Below, one piece after another: positions 10,472 through 20,758 of a DNA stretch of 64,000 nt. The stretch covers positions 961,620 through 1,025,619 of the forward strand of contig KZ111151.1 in NCBI GenBank assembly GCA_002077045.2, read 5' to 3'. Each line of letters starts with the position of its first letter. The stretch's first letter is position 1. The translations under genes and the position numbers were made by a program. The notes beneath the pieces were generated by a model. It was not told the DNA's origin and searched no databases. It was given only the letters and a program-made list of their open reading frames with translations. Source of the DNA: Rachicladosporium sp. CCFEE 5018. Lineage: Eukaryota > Ascomycota > Dothideomycetes > Cladosporiales > Cladosporiaceae.

Positions 10472-10795
10472 ATGCCCTCCCGCGAACTAACACTCACGTC
10501 TTCGAGACCACGGAGAAAGAGACGTTTTGCAGTCTCACAGCACAAGTCGCCTCTCACGTTCTCTCAGCGCGCCAAGGCAAGCGCGTCGAAAAATGGTAAT
10601 GCACTTGGTACGAATGTCCTCAAGAAGAGAGTCGCGAGTGGGCACGAAAGGCAGAGGGCTATCGACGACCTAGCCGTTCCGCTGCAGTTTACGCAGCTAC
10701 TTGCTCCAGCATCTGGGCCGGCGAGACCTTCGCCCGAGAGCAATCAGGGGTACGAGCCTGGGGACGAGCATGGAGACGCCGCACCCACTGCATGA
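10472..10795 (+). CDS. Possible small hypothetical protein
   Basis: An ATG-initiated frame of 107 codons in the 669 bp between the DUF7918-like gene and the convergent RRP3 gene. The translation has a basic start (SSRPRRKRRFAVSQHKSP) and a Pro/Glu-rich end. I recognise no family. It could be a small nuclear protein or a chance frame in the 3' region; nothing else argues for it. Confidence 0.33.
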   Translation: MPSRELTLTSSRPRRKRRFAVSQHKSPLTFSQRAKASASKNGNALGTNVLKKRVASGHERQRAIDDLAVPLQFTQLLAPASGPARPSPESNQGYEPGDEHGDAAPTA

Positions 10796-11023
10796 GGTCT
10801 TGTGGGCCCATTATCCCATTCCCTGTCGCTTTCCAGCATGAAGCCGCTTCTTGCAGCGCTGCACGGGCGGAAGGGTTGGATTGCTACACCAGCGAGGGAG
10901 AGTCGGTCATCTTGTATGATAGATCGTTTATTGCTCACGAAGACTGGCAAAGATACCCTACAATACCAATGAATCAAAGCAGAAGCGTACGTTGACTTTG
11001 ACATTTCACTACACACATACGTC

Positions 11024-12583
11024 TCACCCTTCATCCTTATCCATATTCCCCCTCTTCCCTCGTCCACCACTAATCCCCTTCCCTCGATCCCCGCCCTTGC
11101 CTCCTTTCCGCTTTTCGTGGAAGGCTTTCATCTCGCCCACAGCCACGCGCTGCGCTTCGCCTACCCGTTCAGCAAACACCATGACTTCTTCCCTCTCTAC
11201 GCGCCACTCTTCTAGCTTCTTTCCGAGAGCTTTCTCGATCCGCTGGAAGACTTCAACGTCGTATTGCGTTACGATACTGATCGCCACGCCGCTCTTGCCG
11301 GCTCGTGCTGTGCGGCCAACGCGGTGGACGTAAGTCTTCGAGTCGGGTGGGAGGTCGTAGTTCAGCACTAAGTCTACTGATGGGATATCCAGACCCCTAG
11401 CAGCGACATCCGTGGCTACCAGAATATCCCGCGAGTGGGAGCGAAATTTCGCGAGCGCGCCCAGTCGGGAGGATTGCGAGAGTTGGCCATGCAGCGGGAT
11501 AGCGCTCAAACCCAGCGAGCGCAGGAGGTAAGACAGCCGCTGTGTCTCGTTCACAGTCCGCGTGAAGAGGATGCAGGTCTGACCTGTGAATGTGTGGAGC
11601 AGCGAGAGGAGGTAGATGTCCTTATGCTTGTGCGGAATAAAGAGGTAGTGCTGCAGCAGGTTCTTAACCGTTTGGTAGGAGGACGTCGAGATATTCACCC
11701 GCACTGGGGACCGGAGCGCTGCGCGCGTGAGGTTATCGAGTTTGCTGTTCATTGTTGCGGAGAAGAGGAGGGTTTGCCGCGTGAAGGGGAGAGTTTGAAG
11801 GATTTTCTCGAGGATTGGGCCGAAGTCTAGGTCTAGGAGGCGGTCGGCTTCGTCCATTACGAGGTACTTGAGCGCTCGTAGGGAGAAGCCTTTGGTGTTC
11901 TCCAAGTGGTCCAGTAGCCGGCCTGGCGTGGCGACGATGATATGCGGGCGTTTGCCGAGCGCTATGGCTTGAGGGACCATATCCATACCGCCTACCAGCA
12001 CGGCGCACTTGACGTTTATGAGGGAGCCGAGGGCTTCGAATTGCTGCGAGATTTGGTAGGCGAGTTCGCGTGTGGGAGCCATAACGAGGCCGAACATCGG
12101 TTGGGGGTTGTTCAACAGGGCTTGCAGGATTGGGAGGGCGAAGGCGGCGGTTTTGCCGGAGCCGGTCTCGGCTAAGCCGATGATGTCTTTGCCTGAGAGG
12201 GCGAGGGGGATAGACTCAGATTGGATCGCAGTTGGTGCAGTGTAGCCCAGAGCTACGCAGGCTTCGCAGAGGGAGTCCGTTACGCCTAGGTCGGCGAACG
12301 ATTTGGTAGGTGCATCGTCCGTGGTAGTAGCCTCTGCATCGTTGTTTATTGTCCCTTGGTCCTCCGGCCCATCTACATTGCCGTCATCGGCCTCCTCTTC
12401 AGCCTCGTCTTCACTCTCGTCGACGGGCTCTGGTCGCACGGTCTTCGACACTTTGGCAGGCTTCTCCAATGCTAACAGCGCCGGCGCATCTTGCTTCACT
12501 GCTCCTGTCTGTCTTGCTGTCTTCTCGGATGTGATGGGGGCAACCACCTCATTAGACAGCTTCCGCTTTTTGAATGCCGGCAT
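11024..12583 (-). CDS. ATP-dependent rRNA helicase RRP3 (DDX47 family)
   Basis: Single exon, 519 aa. An acidic N-terminal tail (about 1-92) precedes a complete DEAD-box core: Q motif (KSFADLGV..GYTAPTAIQ), Walker A AETGSGKT (138-145), PTRELA, TPGR, DEAD (244-247), SAT (275-277), and in the second RecA domain VATDVAARGLDIP and HRVGRTARAG. The Q-motif context (SLCEACVALGYTAPTAIQ) and the length fit Rrp3/DDX47, the nucleolar helicase needed for pre-18S rRNA processing. The tail is Gly/Lys/Arg-rich. The gene diverges from SSF1, another ribosome-assembly gene, with only 218 bp between the two start codons. Confidence 0.95.
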   Translation of the reverse strand: MPAFKKRKLSNEVVAPITSEKTARQTGAVKQDAPALLALEKPAKVSKTVRPEPVDESEDEAEEEADDGNVDGPEDQGTINNDAEATTTDDAPTKSFADLGVTDSLCEACVALGYTAPTAIQSESIPLALSGKDIIGLAETGSGKTAAFALPILQALLNNPQPMFGLVMAPTRELAYQISQQFEALGSLINVKCAVLVGGMDMVPQAIALGKRPHIIVATPGRLLDHLENTKGFSLRALKYLVMDEADRLLDLDFGPILEKILQTLPFTRQTLLFSATMNSKLDNLTRAALRSPVRVNISTSSYQTVKNLLQHYLFIPHKHKDIYLLSLLHTFTGQTCILFTRTVNETQRLSYLLRSLGLSAIPLHGQLSQSSRLGALAKFRSHSRDILVATDVAARGLDIPSVDLVLNYDLPPDSKTYVHRVGRTARAGKSGVAISIVTQYDVEVFQRIEKALGKKLEEWRVEREEVMVFAERVGEAQRVAVGEMKAFHEKRKGGKGGDRGKGISGGRGKRGNMDKDEG

Positions 12584-12801
12584 TGTGATATGCGATGCGA
12601 ACGGGCAATTATTCGCAGCCTACCAACGACATCGTCAAGAAAATCTACAGTGGAGCCGGTCGATTATGCGGGCTAATCTAAGCTTATCTGATCTGCGGAG
12701 GCGGATCTAACCCTACTGCTTCGAAGCTCTGCGACTTCAAAATTTCTGGGATCCGACGAGAGCAGTCCATCCCACCTGTGTCCCCAGATCGAATATTCAA
12801 G
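12584..12801. promoter_or_regulatory. Shared 218 bp promoter of RRP3 and SSF1
   Basis: The whole interval between two divergent ribosome-assembly genes. It contains AACCCTA (12709-12715), identical to the telo-box found near translation-related genes in several eukaryotes; aaaattt (12739-12745), similar to the core of the yeast RRPE element; and gcgatgcg (12592-12599), one base from the yeast PAC core. The motifs are seen directly; their function in this organism is inferred. Confidence 0.5.
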
Positions 12802-14166
12802 ATGGCCAAAAAACGAGTCAAGAAGCGCACACATCTCGCGGTCGGCGGACGACAACCTCTTCCCGGCAATGTTCCGTCGAAACCCGGCGAACGGACGCCA
12901 AAGTCGATGGTCATCCGCATTGGCGCATCAGATGTAGGACCTTCGATATCGCAGCTAGTCCACGATGTACGATCGATGATGGAGCCTGCCACAGCCACGA
13001 GACTCAAGGAGCGAAGAAGCAACAAGCTTCGCGACTACACTACCATGGCTGGACCCTTGGGCGTGTCACACCTGCTCCTGTTCAGCCGAAGCGAGACGGG
13101 CAATGTGCAGATGCGACTAGCCGTGACACCTCGAGGACCGACGCTTTGCTTCAGGGTAGAGAAATACAGCCTGTGCAAGGATATCTACAAGAGCATGAAG
13201 CGGCCCAAGAGTGGGGGCAACGAGTATCTATCGTCACCCCTGCTGGTCATGAATAACTTCAGTACGCCCGCCGCGAAAGCAGAAGATGATACTGCAAAAT
13301 CTAGCAAGAATGTTCCCAAGCATCTCGAGTCTCTCACGACGACAATCTTTCAGTCCCTCTTCCCTCCCATCAACCCGGCTGCTACTCCCCTTCGATCGAT
13401 CAAGCGCACATTACTTCTCGACCGTGTCTCCACACCCTCAGACGCTGAGAATCCTAGCTATGTCCTCAACTTACGACACTACGCGATCGAGACTCGGACA
13501 GCCAAGTCGGTACCCAAAGCACTTCGGAAGCTGGATGCAGCTGAGCGCATCGTTCACGCGAACGAAAAGCGAAAACGAAGCGGTCTGCCAAACCTAGGCA
13601 AGCTGGAAGATGTGACAGACTACCTACTCGACCCACACGCAGCGGACGGCTTCACCAGTGGGTCCGAGTCTGAGCCAGAAACAGATGCCGAAGTCGAAGT
13701 GCTCGCAGAAGAGACCAAGAAGGTCCAATCCCGCGCCCAGCTCAAGAAAACCCGCGAAGCCGCCCCGACAGACCGTCGAGACCCAGCCACAAAGCACGTC
13801 CAACGGAAAGGCATCAAAATGCACGAGCTCGGTCCTCGCATGCGCCTGCGTCTCACCAAGGTGGAAGAAGGGCTTTGCGCAGGGAAAGTAATGTGGCACG
13901 AGTACATCCACAAGAGCAAGGAGGAGCTGAAGCAGATGGATGCTGTGCATGCCAAGCGGAGACAGGAGAAGGAAATGAGGAAGGCGGAGCAGAAGGCTAA
14001 TGTTGAGAAGAAGAGAAAGGAGCGCAAGGCACGAGGGGAGCCTGAGCCAGAAGAGGGAGAGGATGGGGAGGATCTTGTTGATGAGGATGGGGAGCAGTTG
14101 TGGGAGGATGATGGGTATGATGGGCCTGAAGAGGAGGAAGACGATGAGGACGGTATGGAGGAGTGA
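12802..14166 (+). CDS. Ribosome biogenesis protein SSF1 (Peter Pan / PPAN, Brix domain)
   Basis: Single exon, 454 aa from the ATG at 12802 (MAKKRVKKRTH); an in-frame ATG at 12778 is less likely because the family starts with this basic segment. The Brix domain spans about residues 30-320: PKSMVIRIG, QLVHDVRSMMEPATATRLKE, NKLRDYTTMAGPLGVSHLLL and later IKRTLLLDR and LNLRHYAIET. The C-terminal third holds HELGPRMRLRLTKVEEGLC, the family's conserved end, then Lys/Glu-rich coiled coil and a Glu/Asp tail. Ssf1 acts in the nucleolus on 27S pre-rRNA in the early 60S particle (with Rrp14 and Rrp15 in yeast). Confidence 0.94.
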   Translation: MAKKRVKKRTHLAVGGRQPLPGNVPSKPGERTPKSMVIRIGASDVGPSISQLVHDVRSMMEPATATRLKERRSNKLRDYTTMAGPLGVSHLLLFSRSETGNVQMRLAVTPRGPTLCFRVEKYSLCKDIYKSMKRPKSGGNEYLSSPLLVMNNFSTPAAKAEDDTAKSSKNVPKHLESLTTTIFQSLFPPINPAATPLRSIKRTLLLDRVSTPSDAENPSYVLNLRHYAIETRTAKSVPKALRKLDAAERIVHANEKRKRSGLPNLGKLEDVTDYLLDPHAADGFTSGSESEPETDAEVEVLAEETKKVQSRAQLKKTREAAPTDRRDPATKHVQRKGIKMHELGPRMRLRLTKVEEGLCAGKVMWHEYIHKSKEELKQMDAVHAKRRQEKEMRKAEQKANVEKKRKERKARGEPEPEEGEDGEDLVDEDGEQLWEDDGYDGPEEEEDDEDGMEE

Positions 14167-15172
14167 GCAGCCTGGTCGTGCGATAACCGCGTGTGCGAAG
14201 CTAGCACGGCGACCACAGCACGATGATCTGCACGGTCCCCTGTTGTTGCATAGAATCCGGCCCCCGCTTCATGGCATACCACACACCGGCGGCAGTGTTC
14301 CAACGCGAGAGGTACGAGTCTGGCTGGTCTGCACATGGGTCAAGGCCATCTTTCTACGAAGGTAGGGAACACCTCGTTGAATGAGCCGTCGAACGATCAA
14401 TAAATGCCTTGTCCGATGTCGGAGGCAGAATCGACGCCTTCTAGCGCGAAATCCACACATGCCACTCACGGGGCTTCCAATGGAGTTGATCAAGCGCTAT
14501 CACGTGGATAGTGGTTCCCCTCGTCCGCCGACGCTCGGTGCATGATCGAGGAGGTCAGCGCGGTACGAGGTGTGGTCAGTGAGGCAACGACGTGACAGAG
14601 ACGATCATGTCGACTGTGTCCCGGATGGGGGCGATGGCTTCACTTGAGATTGAAGCCAATGCCATGGCGGAGGCATACAGCAGATATACATAGACATGCC
14701 ATGTAAAGTACCTCAGCCGTCGTTTTTCTTCTCCATCCCATGCTGTGCCGGTGCAGTGTAGTCAGTCGCTTCAACCTGCAGACCCAACCCGATAGGAGCT
14801 GCAGTGGTTCTCACTTCTGTCTTCATTATACTCGCAATCAAAGCTCACACTGATCCCCACATACCTCCAGACATATATTTGAAAGAGTCCCCTGCTCCGA
14901 AGTCTCGCCTGTCAAAAGTGAAGTGAAGTGGGGTGCAGCGCAACAAGGTTTGCCACACGTCAGCTCGTAAGGTACCTTCCACGCGCTATCAATCAATCAC
15001 ATGCACCACCAGATCTTCTTCGATAAAAGTAGCGACAAAGGCCACAATACATATCAGATCCGCGTCTTCAGATAAGTACAGCAAACGTCGCACCTCCTCC
15101 ACTTCTTCTAAGCACAACATCAACTTCAATCAATCACCAACATCACAACCCATCAACTTCCATCAAACCACC
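14167..15172. other. Intergenic region and leader of the CxC protein gene
   Basis: 1006 bp (copy 2: 47312-48317). It holds the SSF1 terminator and the promoter of the CxC protein. A TATA-like catatattt lies at 14872-14880, about 295 bp before the ATG, and a stress-element-like CCCCT at 14889-14893. The final 150 bp are C/A/T-rich with repeated 'atcaa' and 'caaca', typical of the leader of a strongly expressed fungal gene. Frames in this leader are shadows. Confidence 0.45.
14872..14880 (+). promoter_or_regulatory. TATA-like element of the CxC protein gene
   Basis: The sequence catatattt lies about 295 bp before the start codon at 15173 and is followed by a long pyrimidine/adenine-rich leader. 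A CCCCT stress-type element lies nine bases downstream. The placement is plausible for an inducible gene. There is no experimental support. Confidence 0.3.
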
Positions 15173-15632
15173 ATGTCTTCCGCCACTGCTGCTGTTCCAT
15201 CCACCTGCTGCGGTCGCGAGGGCGGCTGTATCTGTGCTAAGGAGGCGAAGTGCTCGTGCGGGAAGCAGGCGGCGATGCATTGTAATTGCGAGAAGGCGCA
15301 GACGGAGAATGTGACTGAGGGGGCGAGGTGCTCGTGCAGTGAGTATAACATCATCGATGCCTTAAGGCTGGATATGTATGGTGATTGTTACTGATGCTCT
15401 ACTAGATCAACGCCCAGCTGGCGAGTGCACTTGCAGCCGCTCGAACAAGGAGAACACGAAGGTTGATGGGGAGACTTGCGCTTGTGGGAAGCGGTCGAGT
15501 GGTGAGTAATCTGGCGGACTTGATGGGATGAGGGAGCATGGGCTAATGATGGCGACAGACTCGTGCAATTGCTCTGGCACTGCGGCTGGAAGCTCTGAGC
15601 TCGAGACGGACTTTACTACGAAGGCAGCCTAG
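15173..15632 (+). CDS. Cysteine-rich CxC (metallothionein-like, DUF7871-type) protein
   Basis: Three exons, 15173-15338, 15406-15501 and 15559-15632, giving 111 aa. There are 16 cysteines: one CC pair and seven C-x-C motifs (CIC, CSC, CNC, CSC, CTC, CAC, CNC) spread over all three exons. A unit is repeated: KCSCGKQAAMHCNCEKA resembles TCACGKRSSDSCNCSG. Both introns interrupt codons after the first base, so the 96-base middle exon is symmetrical and could be duplicated or skipped without a frameshift. The C-terminus is acidic (ELETDFTTK). The pattern fits a conserved ascomycete family of small cytosolic CxC proteins; binding of Cu(I) or Zn is inferred from the motifs alone. Confidence 0.85.
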
Positions 15633-16212
15633 ATGCTGAAGCGTGGGACGGGTGACGATGGGCTATACGAAATCCCTTGGGGTTGGCGTTTGGAGACTGA
15701 ATGATGAGGGCTAGTTGCGAGCCAACAGCGGAGGGATGGACTCCCAACTATAGCTCAGGCAGTCTGTATCAATGAACATCATATTGTAAACGATTCTATG
15801 GTACCAGTGTGAGTGTATCATGGTCGTCGTGATGAAAGTGCAAGCGATGTAGCACGCTCGAGCACTTGAACACCGCATCGGACGCTCGGGCTTCAGACCT
15901 GGCTTGGTAATGAGACGATCAATGGGTATTGCAACGCTGCACTCTCAAGGTCCTTTCTGCTGTCATATATACACAAGCACTCGATTCAGATCACAGGAGG
16001 TTTTGATCGTGTCTCATCCAGACCTCACCGTTGGACCCCTCCACCCCCGCTACTTCCACAGTCCCCTCCAACATTGACAATCTGCCACAACCCCAATCAC
16101 CACCAACGCCTGGACCGAGCATTGCCCCACACATACCTCCCTTGAGCGACCTACTGGACCATTTCACAGCTGGGCAACCAGCACCACCAGCCGCGCTGGC
16201 TGACCCATCGTC
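15633..16212. other. Intergenic region upstream of AP-2 alpha
   Basis: 580 bp (copy 2: 48778-49357) between tandem genes. The 180 bp before 16213 are C-rich and can be read as a Pro-rich peptide in another frame, but that frame has no ATG; it is taken as 5' UTR. Nothing else is recognised. Confidence 0.4.
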
Positions 16213-19106
16213 ATGGCGCAAGTCGCAGCCGCAATGTTCAACCGGGGCATGGGCAGCTCCGGCAAAGAGAACACCATGCGCGGCCTCGTCTCCTTCATAG
16301 CCGACCTGCGCAACGCCCGCGCCCGCGAGCTCGAAGAAAAGCGCATCAACAAAGAGCTCGCCAACATCCGGCAGAAATTCAAAGGCGGCAACCTCTCCGG
16401 CTACGACAAGAAAAAGTACGTCTGCAAGCTGCTCTACATCTACATCCTAGGCTGGAACGTCGACTTCGGGCACTTGGAAGCGGTGAATTTGATCAGCGCG
16501 AATAAGTACTCGGAAAAGCAGATAGGGTATTTGGCTGTTACGTTGTTTCTGCATGAGAGCCATGAGTTGCTGCATTTGGTTGTTAATAGTATACGGAAGG
16601 ATTTGGCGGATCATAATGAGTTGAACAACTGTTTGGCGTTGCATGCTATTGCGAATGTGGGGAGTAAGGAGATGGCGGAGGCGTTGTGCTCAGATGTGCA
16701 TAGGCTGTTGATCAGTCCGACGTCGAAGCCTTTTGTCAATAAGAAGGCGGCGTTGACAATGTTGAGGCTGTACAGGAAGGTGCCGAGCATTGTGCAGCCG
16801 GAGTGGGCGGAGCGGATCATTGCGATCATGGACGATCCGGACATGGGTGTGGCGCTGTCGGTGACTTCGTTGATCATGGCGTTGTCGCAAGACGATCCGG
16901 AGACGTTCAAGGGAGCGTATGTGAAGGCTGCGCAGAGACTAAGGAAGATTGTGATTGACCAGGAGTACGCAGGGGACTACGTCTACTACAAGGTCCCTTG
17001 TCCGTGGCTACAATGTAAGCTGCTACGACTGATGCAGTACTTCAATCCGTCCGAAGACACACACGTCCGAGATCTGATGCGAGAGTCGCTGCAACGAATA
17101 CTGGACAACGCAATGGAGATGCCGAAGAACGTGCAGCAGAATAACGCTCAGAATGCAGTGCTCTTCGAGGCCATCAACCTCATCATACATCTGGACACGG
17201 AGCGAGACCTGATGGTGCAGATTTCGTCGAAGTTGGGTAAATTCATTGGGTCGAGGGAGACAAACGTGCGGTATCTAGGACTCGAGGCAATGACACATCT
17301 TGCTGTGAGAACGGAGACACTGGATCCGATCAAGAAGCACCAGGACCTCATTATCGGCTCATTGAAAGACCGCGACATCACAGTACGGCGGCAAGGTCTC
17401 GATCTGCTTTACAGTATGTGCGACTCGACAAACTCGCAGAAAATCGTACATGAGCTGCTGAAATACCTACAAACGGCAGACTACGCCATACGAGAAGAGA
17501 TGGTACTGAAGATCGCTATTTTGACTGAGAAGTATGCTACTGACGTGAAGTGGTATGTCGACATCTCGATGCGACTCATCGCAATGGCGGGCGATCATGT
17601 GAGTGATGAGGTCTGGCAACGAGTCATTCAGATCGTGACCAACAACGAAGAGCTGCAGATCTACGCTGCGCAGAACATACTGCAGTACTGCAAGGCCGAG
17701 CACTGCCACGAAACGCTGGTCAAGATCGGCAGCTACATACTCGGCGAATTCGGCCATCTCATCGCAGATCACAAGGGCTGCAGTCCCATCGAGCAATACA
17801 TGGCATTGCAAAATAAATTCAACGCATGCTCTCCCACGACGCGAGCGATGATCTTGTCGGCGTTCGTCAAGTTTGTCAACTTGTTTCCAGAGATCAAGCC
17901 GCAGCTCTTGACTACATTCCGAACCTACAGCCATACGCTGGACTCGGAGCTGCAGCAAAGAGCTTGCGAGTACCTCGCTTTAGCGACGATGCCGACTGAC
18001 GATCTCCTACGGACAGTCTGTGATGAGATGCCTGCCTTTCCCGAGCGGGCTTCGGCGTTGTTGTCACGACTGGACAAGAGGTCTGGCATGGCTGGCAAAG
18101 AGAGTGGACCTTCGCTGGGTCGCACGGGGACGCTAAAGCGCAATTTCTCAAGCAGCTTGACTGCTCACGTGAACGGCGCAATGACCGGGGCACCTGTCAC
18201 GAACGGGTTAAATGGCACTCACACATCATCTGCCGCAGTCAAACCGCCTGCAGATGAGCTACTTGGTCTCGACTTCGCGAGCAGTAGTGCGCCTAACCTC
18301 GCCTCCGCCTCACATCTCTCGCCAGATTGGGAGCCAGGCTATAACCGACTGCTGCTCCAGCCCGAAGGCGTCCTCTACGAAGATGTCCAACTCCAAGTCG
18401 GTCTTCGTTCGGAATACCGCAGCGAAGTCGGATGCCTGATCCTCTACTTCGCCAACAAATCCTCTGCCCCAATACAGTCCTTCACCACAACCCTCGATAA
18501 TCGCTCCTCCGAAACTCTCAAAGCAGATATCAAAGGCCTCCCCGACACAACAGTGCAACCTGGCTCCCAAACAAGCCAGATGATCATGTTCGAAGCAAAA
18601 GCCATCTTCGCCCACCCGCCTACGATACGAATATCCTACATCGCCGGCTCGCTGCAAGCTCTCACCCTGCAGCTCCCCTTAGTGCCGCATAAGTACATGG
18701 AAGGCGCCGTGCTCTCCTCGGACGACTTCTTCAAGCGCTGGAAACAGATTGGCGGCGCACCGAGGGAGGCGCAGAAGATCTTCAAGGCGTTTGATGTTAG
18801 TGGTAGCGCTACGAGGAAGTTGTTGCAAGGTTTCAAGTGGGGGATTTTGGATGGCGTGGATCCCAATCCGAGAAATTTCGTTGGAGCGACGGTGCTGCAT
18901 ACTACGGGCGGGAAGTTTGGGTGTTTGTTGAGACTGGAACCTAACGCTGACAATGGGGTAAGTCCATGCAATGCCTACGACGTGGAACCTAAACTGACTG
19001 ATCATTGTAGATGTACCGCCTTACAATCCGAGCGACGGACGAGTCAGTACCGCCTGTGTTGATGAAGCTGATGGAGGAGCGGCTCGGTCAGCCTTATCCG
19101 ACATGA
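16213..19106 (+). CDS. AP-2 complex subunit alpha (alpha-adaptin)
   Basis: Two exons, 16213-18957 and 19011-19106, giving 946 aa; the 53 bp intron has GTAAGT..TTGTAG ends and joins NADNG to MYRLTIRATDESVPP. The adaptin trunk (about 20-600) contains MRGLVSFIADLRNARARELE, KKKYVCKLLYIYILGWNVDF, KQIGYLAVTLFLHE and HEAT-like repeats, including YLGLEAMTHLA and VRRQGLDLLYSMCD. A hinge of about 620-690 is rich in Ser, Gly and Asn. The appendage domain follows (from about 695), ending in FVGATVLHTTGGKFGCLLRLEP. Alpha-adaptin is the large AP-2 subunit that links clathrin, PIP2 and cargo at the plasma membrane during endocytosis. In filamentous fungi AP-2 also works in polarity maintenance. Confidence 0.96.
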
Positions 19107-19542
19107 GCGCAATCGGTCCGGTATGGTATGGCATGGTGTATAGTGGCAGAACGTCCGCGTACTTCCAAGTGTATCAGCGGTGACTGCAGGGCGCCGACCC
19201 GGACTATGCGTGGCTATGATACCCCTGTACAGATGCAACGTCCTTACGAATCTCAAACACGATCTCATGATACTGGACAGTTTCAATTGTCACCTCTGCC
19301 GTGCATAGTGCCTTGTATATAGTCAATAACTGCAATGTCAACAAATATGCAACATTCGCTGCTGGAAGTCGCTCCGCAGGACCGCAGTAACGTTGCCTGC
19401 CACGCCGAGGCGCTGTCACCTCATCGTGTCTCTCAACGTCTTTCCATCAGCAATGGTCATAACAACAACCATAATGGCGTGAACTCTCTAGTCATCAGTC
19501 TCGACCATCCGTCACGCATGTTAGAAGCCCAATAATCGAATT
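19107..19542. other. Intergenic region after AP-2 alpha
   Basis: 436 bp (copy 2: 52252-52687) between tandem genes, expected to hold the AP-2 terminator and the promoter of the small membrane protein. Short frames here have no recognisable features. Confidence 0.4.
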
Positions 19543-19975
19543 ATGGGTCTCTTCTCAATCCTCCCCGAAAGCCTCGTCACCATCGAAACATGGATCATCC
19601 GTGCCTTCGTACGACCTCATCAACCCAGAACATCATTTCATATATCGGGTCAACGTTCTAACACCCTCACAGCTTCTCCTTGCGCTCCTCATTGGTGGTC
19701 CCTGGCTTCTTGTGCTTCTCTACGACCTGCTACTCTACTCCTGGCGCGCGGCAACTTACGAGTTCCCCTACATTGGCGGTCGTGCAAAAGGCCGCCAGCG
19801 ACCACGCGCTCCGAGTCTAAAGGAGCGACCCAATGGGATTAAACGGCGGTTTAGTCTCGCTACTAAGCCGAAGTCGGTTGACTTGGGGCATGCGGGTGCT
19901 ACTACGTCGGCGCAGGTGAAGCGGCGATCTACGGGATCCATGGGCAGAGGTGCCTGGGATGGAGTGGAGGAGTGA
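19543..19975 (+). CDS. Small membrane protein, hypothetical
   Basis: Model with two exons, 19543-19608 and 19673-19975 (64 bp intron with a CTAAC branch point and CACAG acceptor), giving 122 aa. It starts MGLFSILPESLVTIETWIIR. Exon 2 brings a strong hydrophobic segment (LLLALLIGGPWLLVLLYDLL), then YEFPYIGGRAKGRQRPRAP and a basic Ser/Thr-rich tail. The intron is itself open in the downstream frame, so an alternative 5' structure that translates part of it cannot be excluded. A single-pass membrane protein with a basic cytosolic tail is the most that can be said. Confidence 0.6.
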
Positions 19976-20758
19976 GCGCGGACTCGGGGTCGGGCGAGTA
20001 TGCTGATATGATTAGGCGTGAGTGGTGTACTACTCGGCATCGGCACGTCCAGGATGCGTGATGGACTGGAATTGGGATCGCGCAGGCAAACTGGTGTGAC
20101 AGGTTGCTGCACAGGCTGCTTCCCCGAGGCACGTAGCCGCAACCTGGGCCTCGAATGACTGCTTCGAGCGATGGACCATGCTGATACCACGCGGTCATGG
20201 TGATCTTCTGGAACACTTGACACTCAGGTACACGCTGATTCCAGCATGCTGTGCTACGGAAGTGCGACGTCCGGCATCGCTCGCTTGAGCGGATATACTT
20301 GACGAGTCCTTGTATGGCTTGCATTGATCGTCTACTAGAGAAGTGCTGCGATCTATTCGAAAGCATTCATCCAACATCATTGCCCTTTGGCGATGCTATC
20401 ACGCTCTCTAGACGTGCGCCCTATCACGGTATGATCGTTGGGTAGCATTTATCCCTCCGTGGTCGCAACACAGAATACAAGGCAATCTGCACTTCCAGAT
20501 CTAGCGCACTCACGATGACGCTTGCGCCGCCTCGAATGCCTATATCGGAATCCGAGAAAGTGGTCCGCTTGGTAAAGTCGGACCTTCGTGACACTACTTT
20601 CGACCCGGCTTGTGGTGCCGCGGCTACACAGCGCGAACTAGGAACATTCTCTGAATCGGCTCGCTCATACACGATGTCGCACAGGAAAGGCCTCATCTCA
20701 GCCTTCGCCACGAAAACGTCGCATAGATACCTCAGATACCTCGGAGAGACGCTTTGCA
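19976..20758. other. Intergenic region
   Basis: 783 bp (copy 2: 53121-53903). Several overlapping frames of 60-150 codons exist on both strands (for example 19929-20366 minus and 20515-20964 plus), but their compositions look random and none continues through a good splice site. No feature is called. Confidence 0.35.

Noticed and set aside
13620..14336. Ser-rich 238-codon minus-strand frame
   Set aside because: Antisense shadow of the acidic, Lys/Glu-rich end of SSF1.
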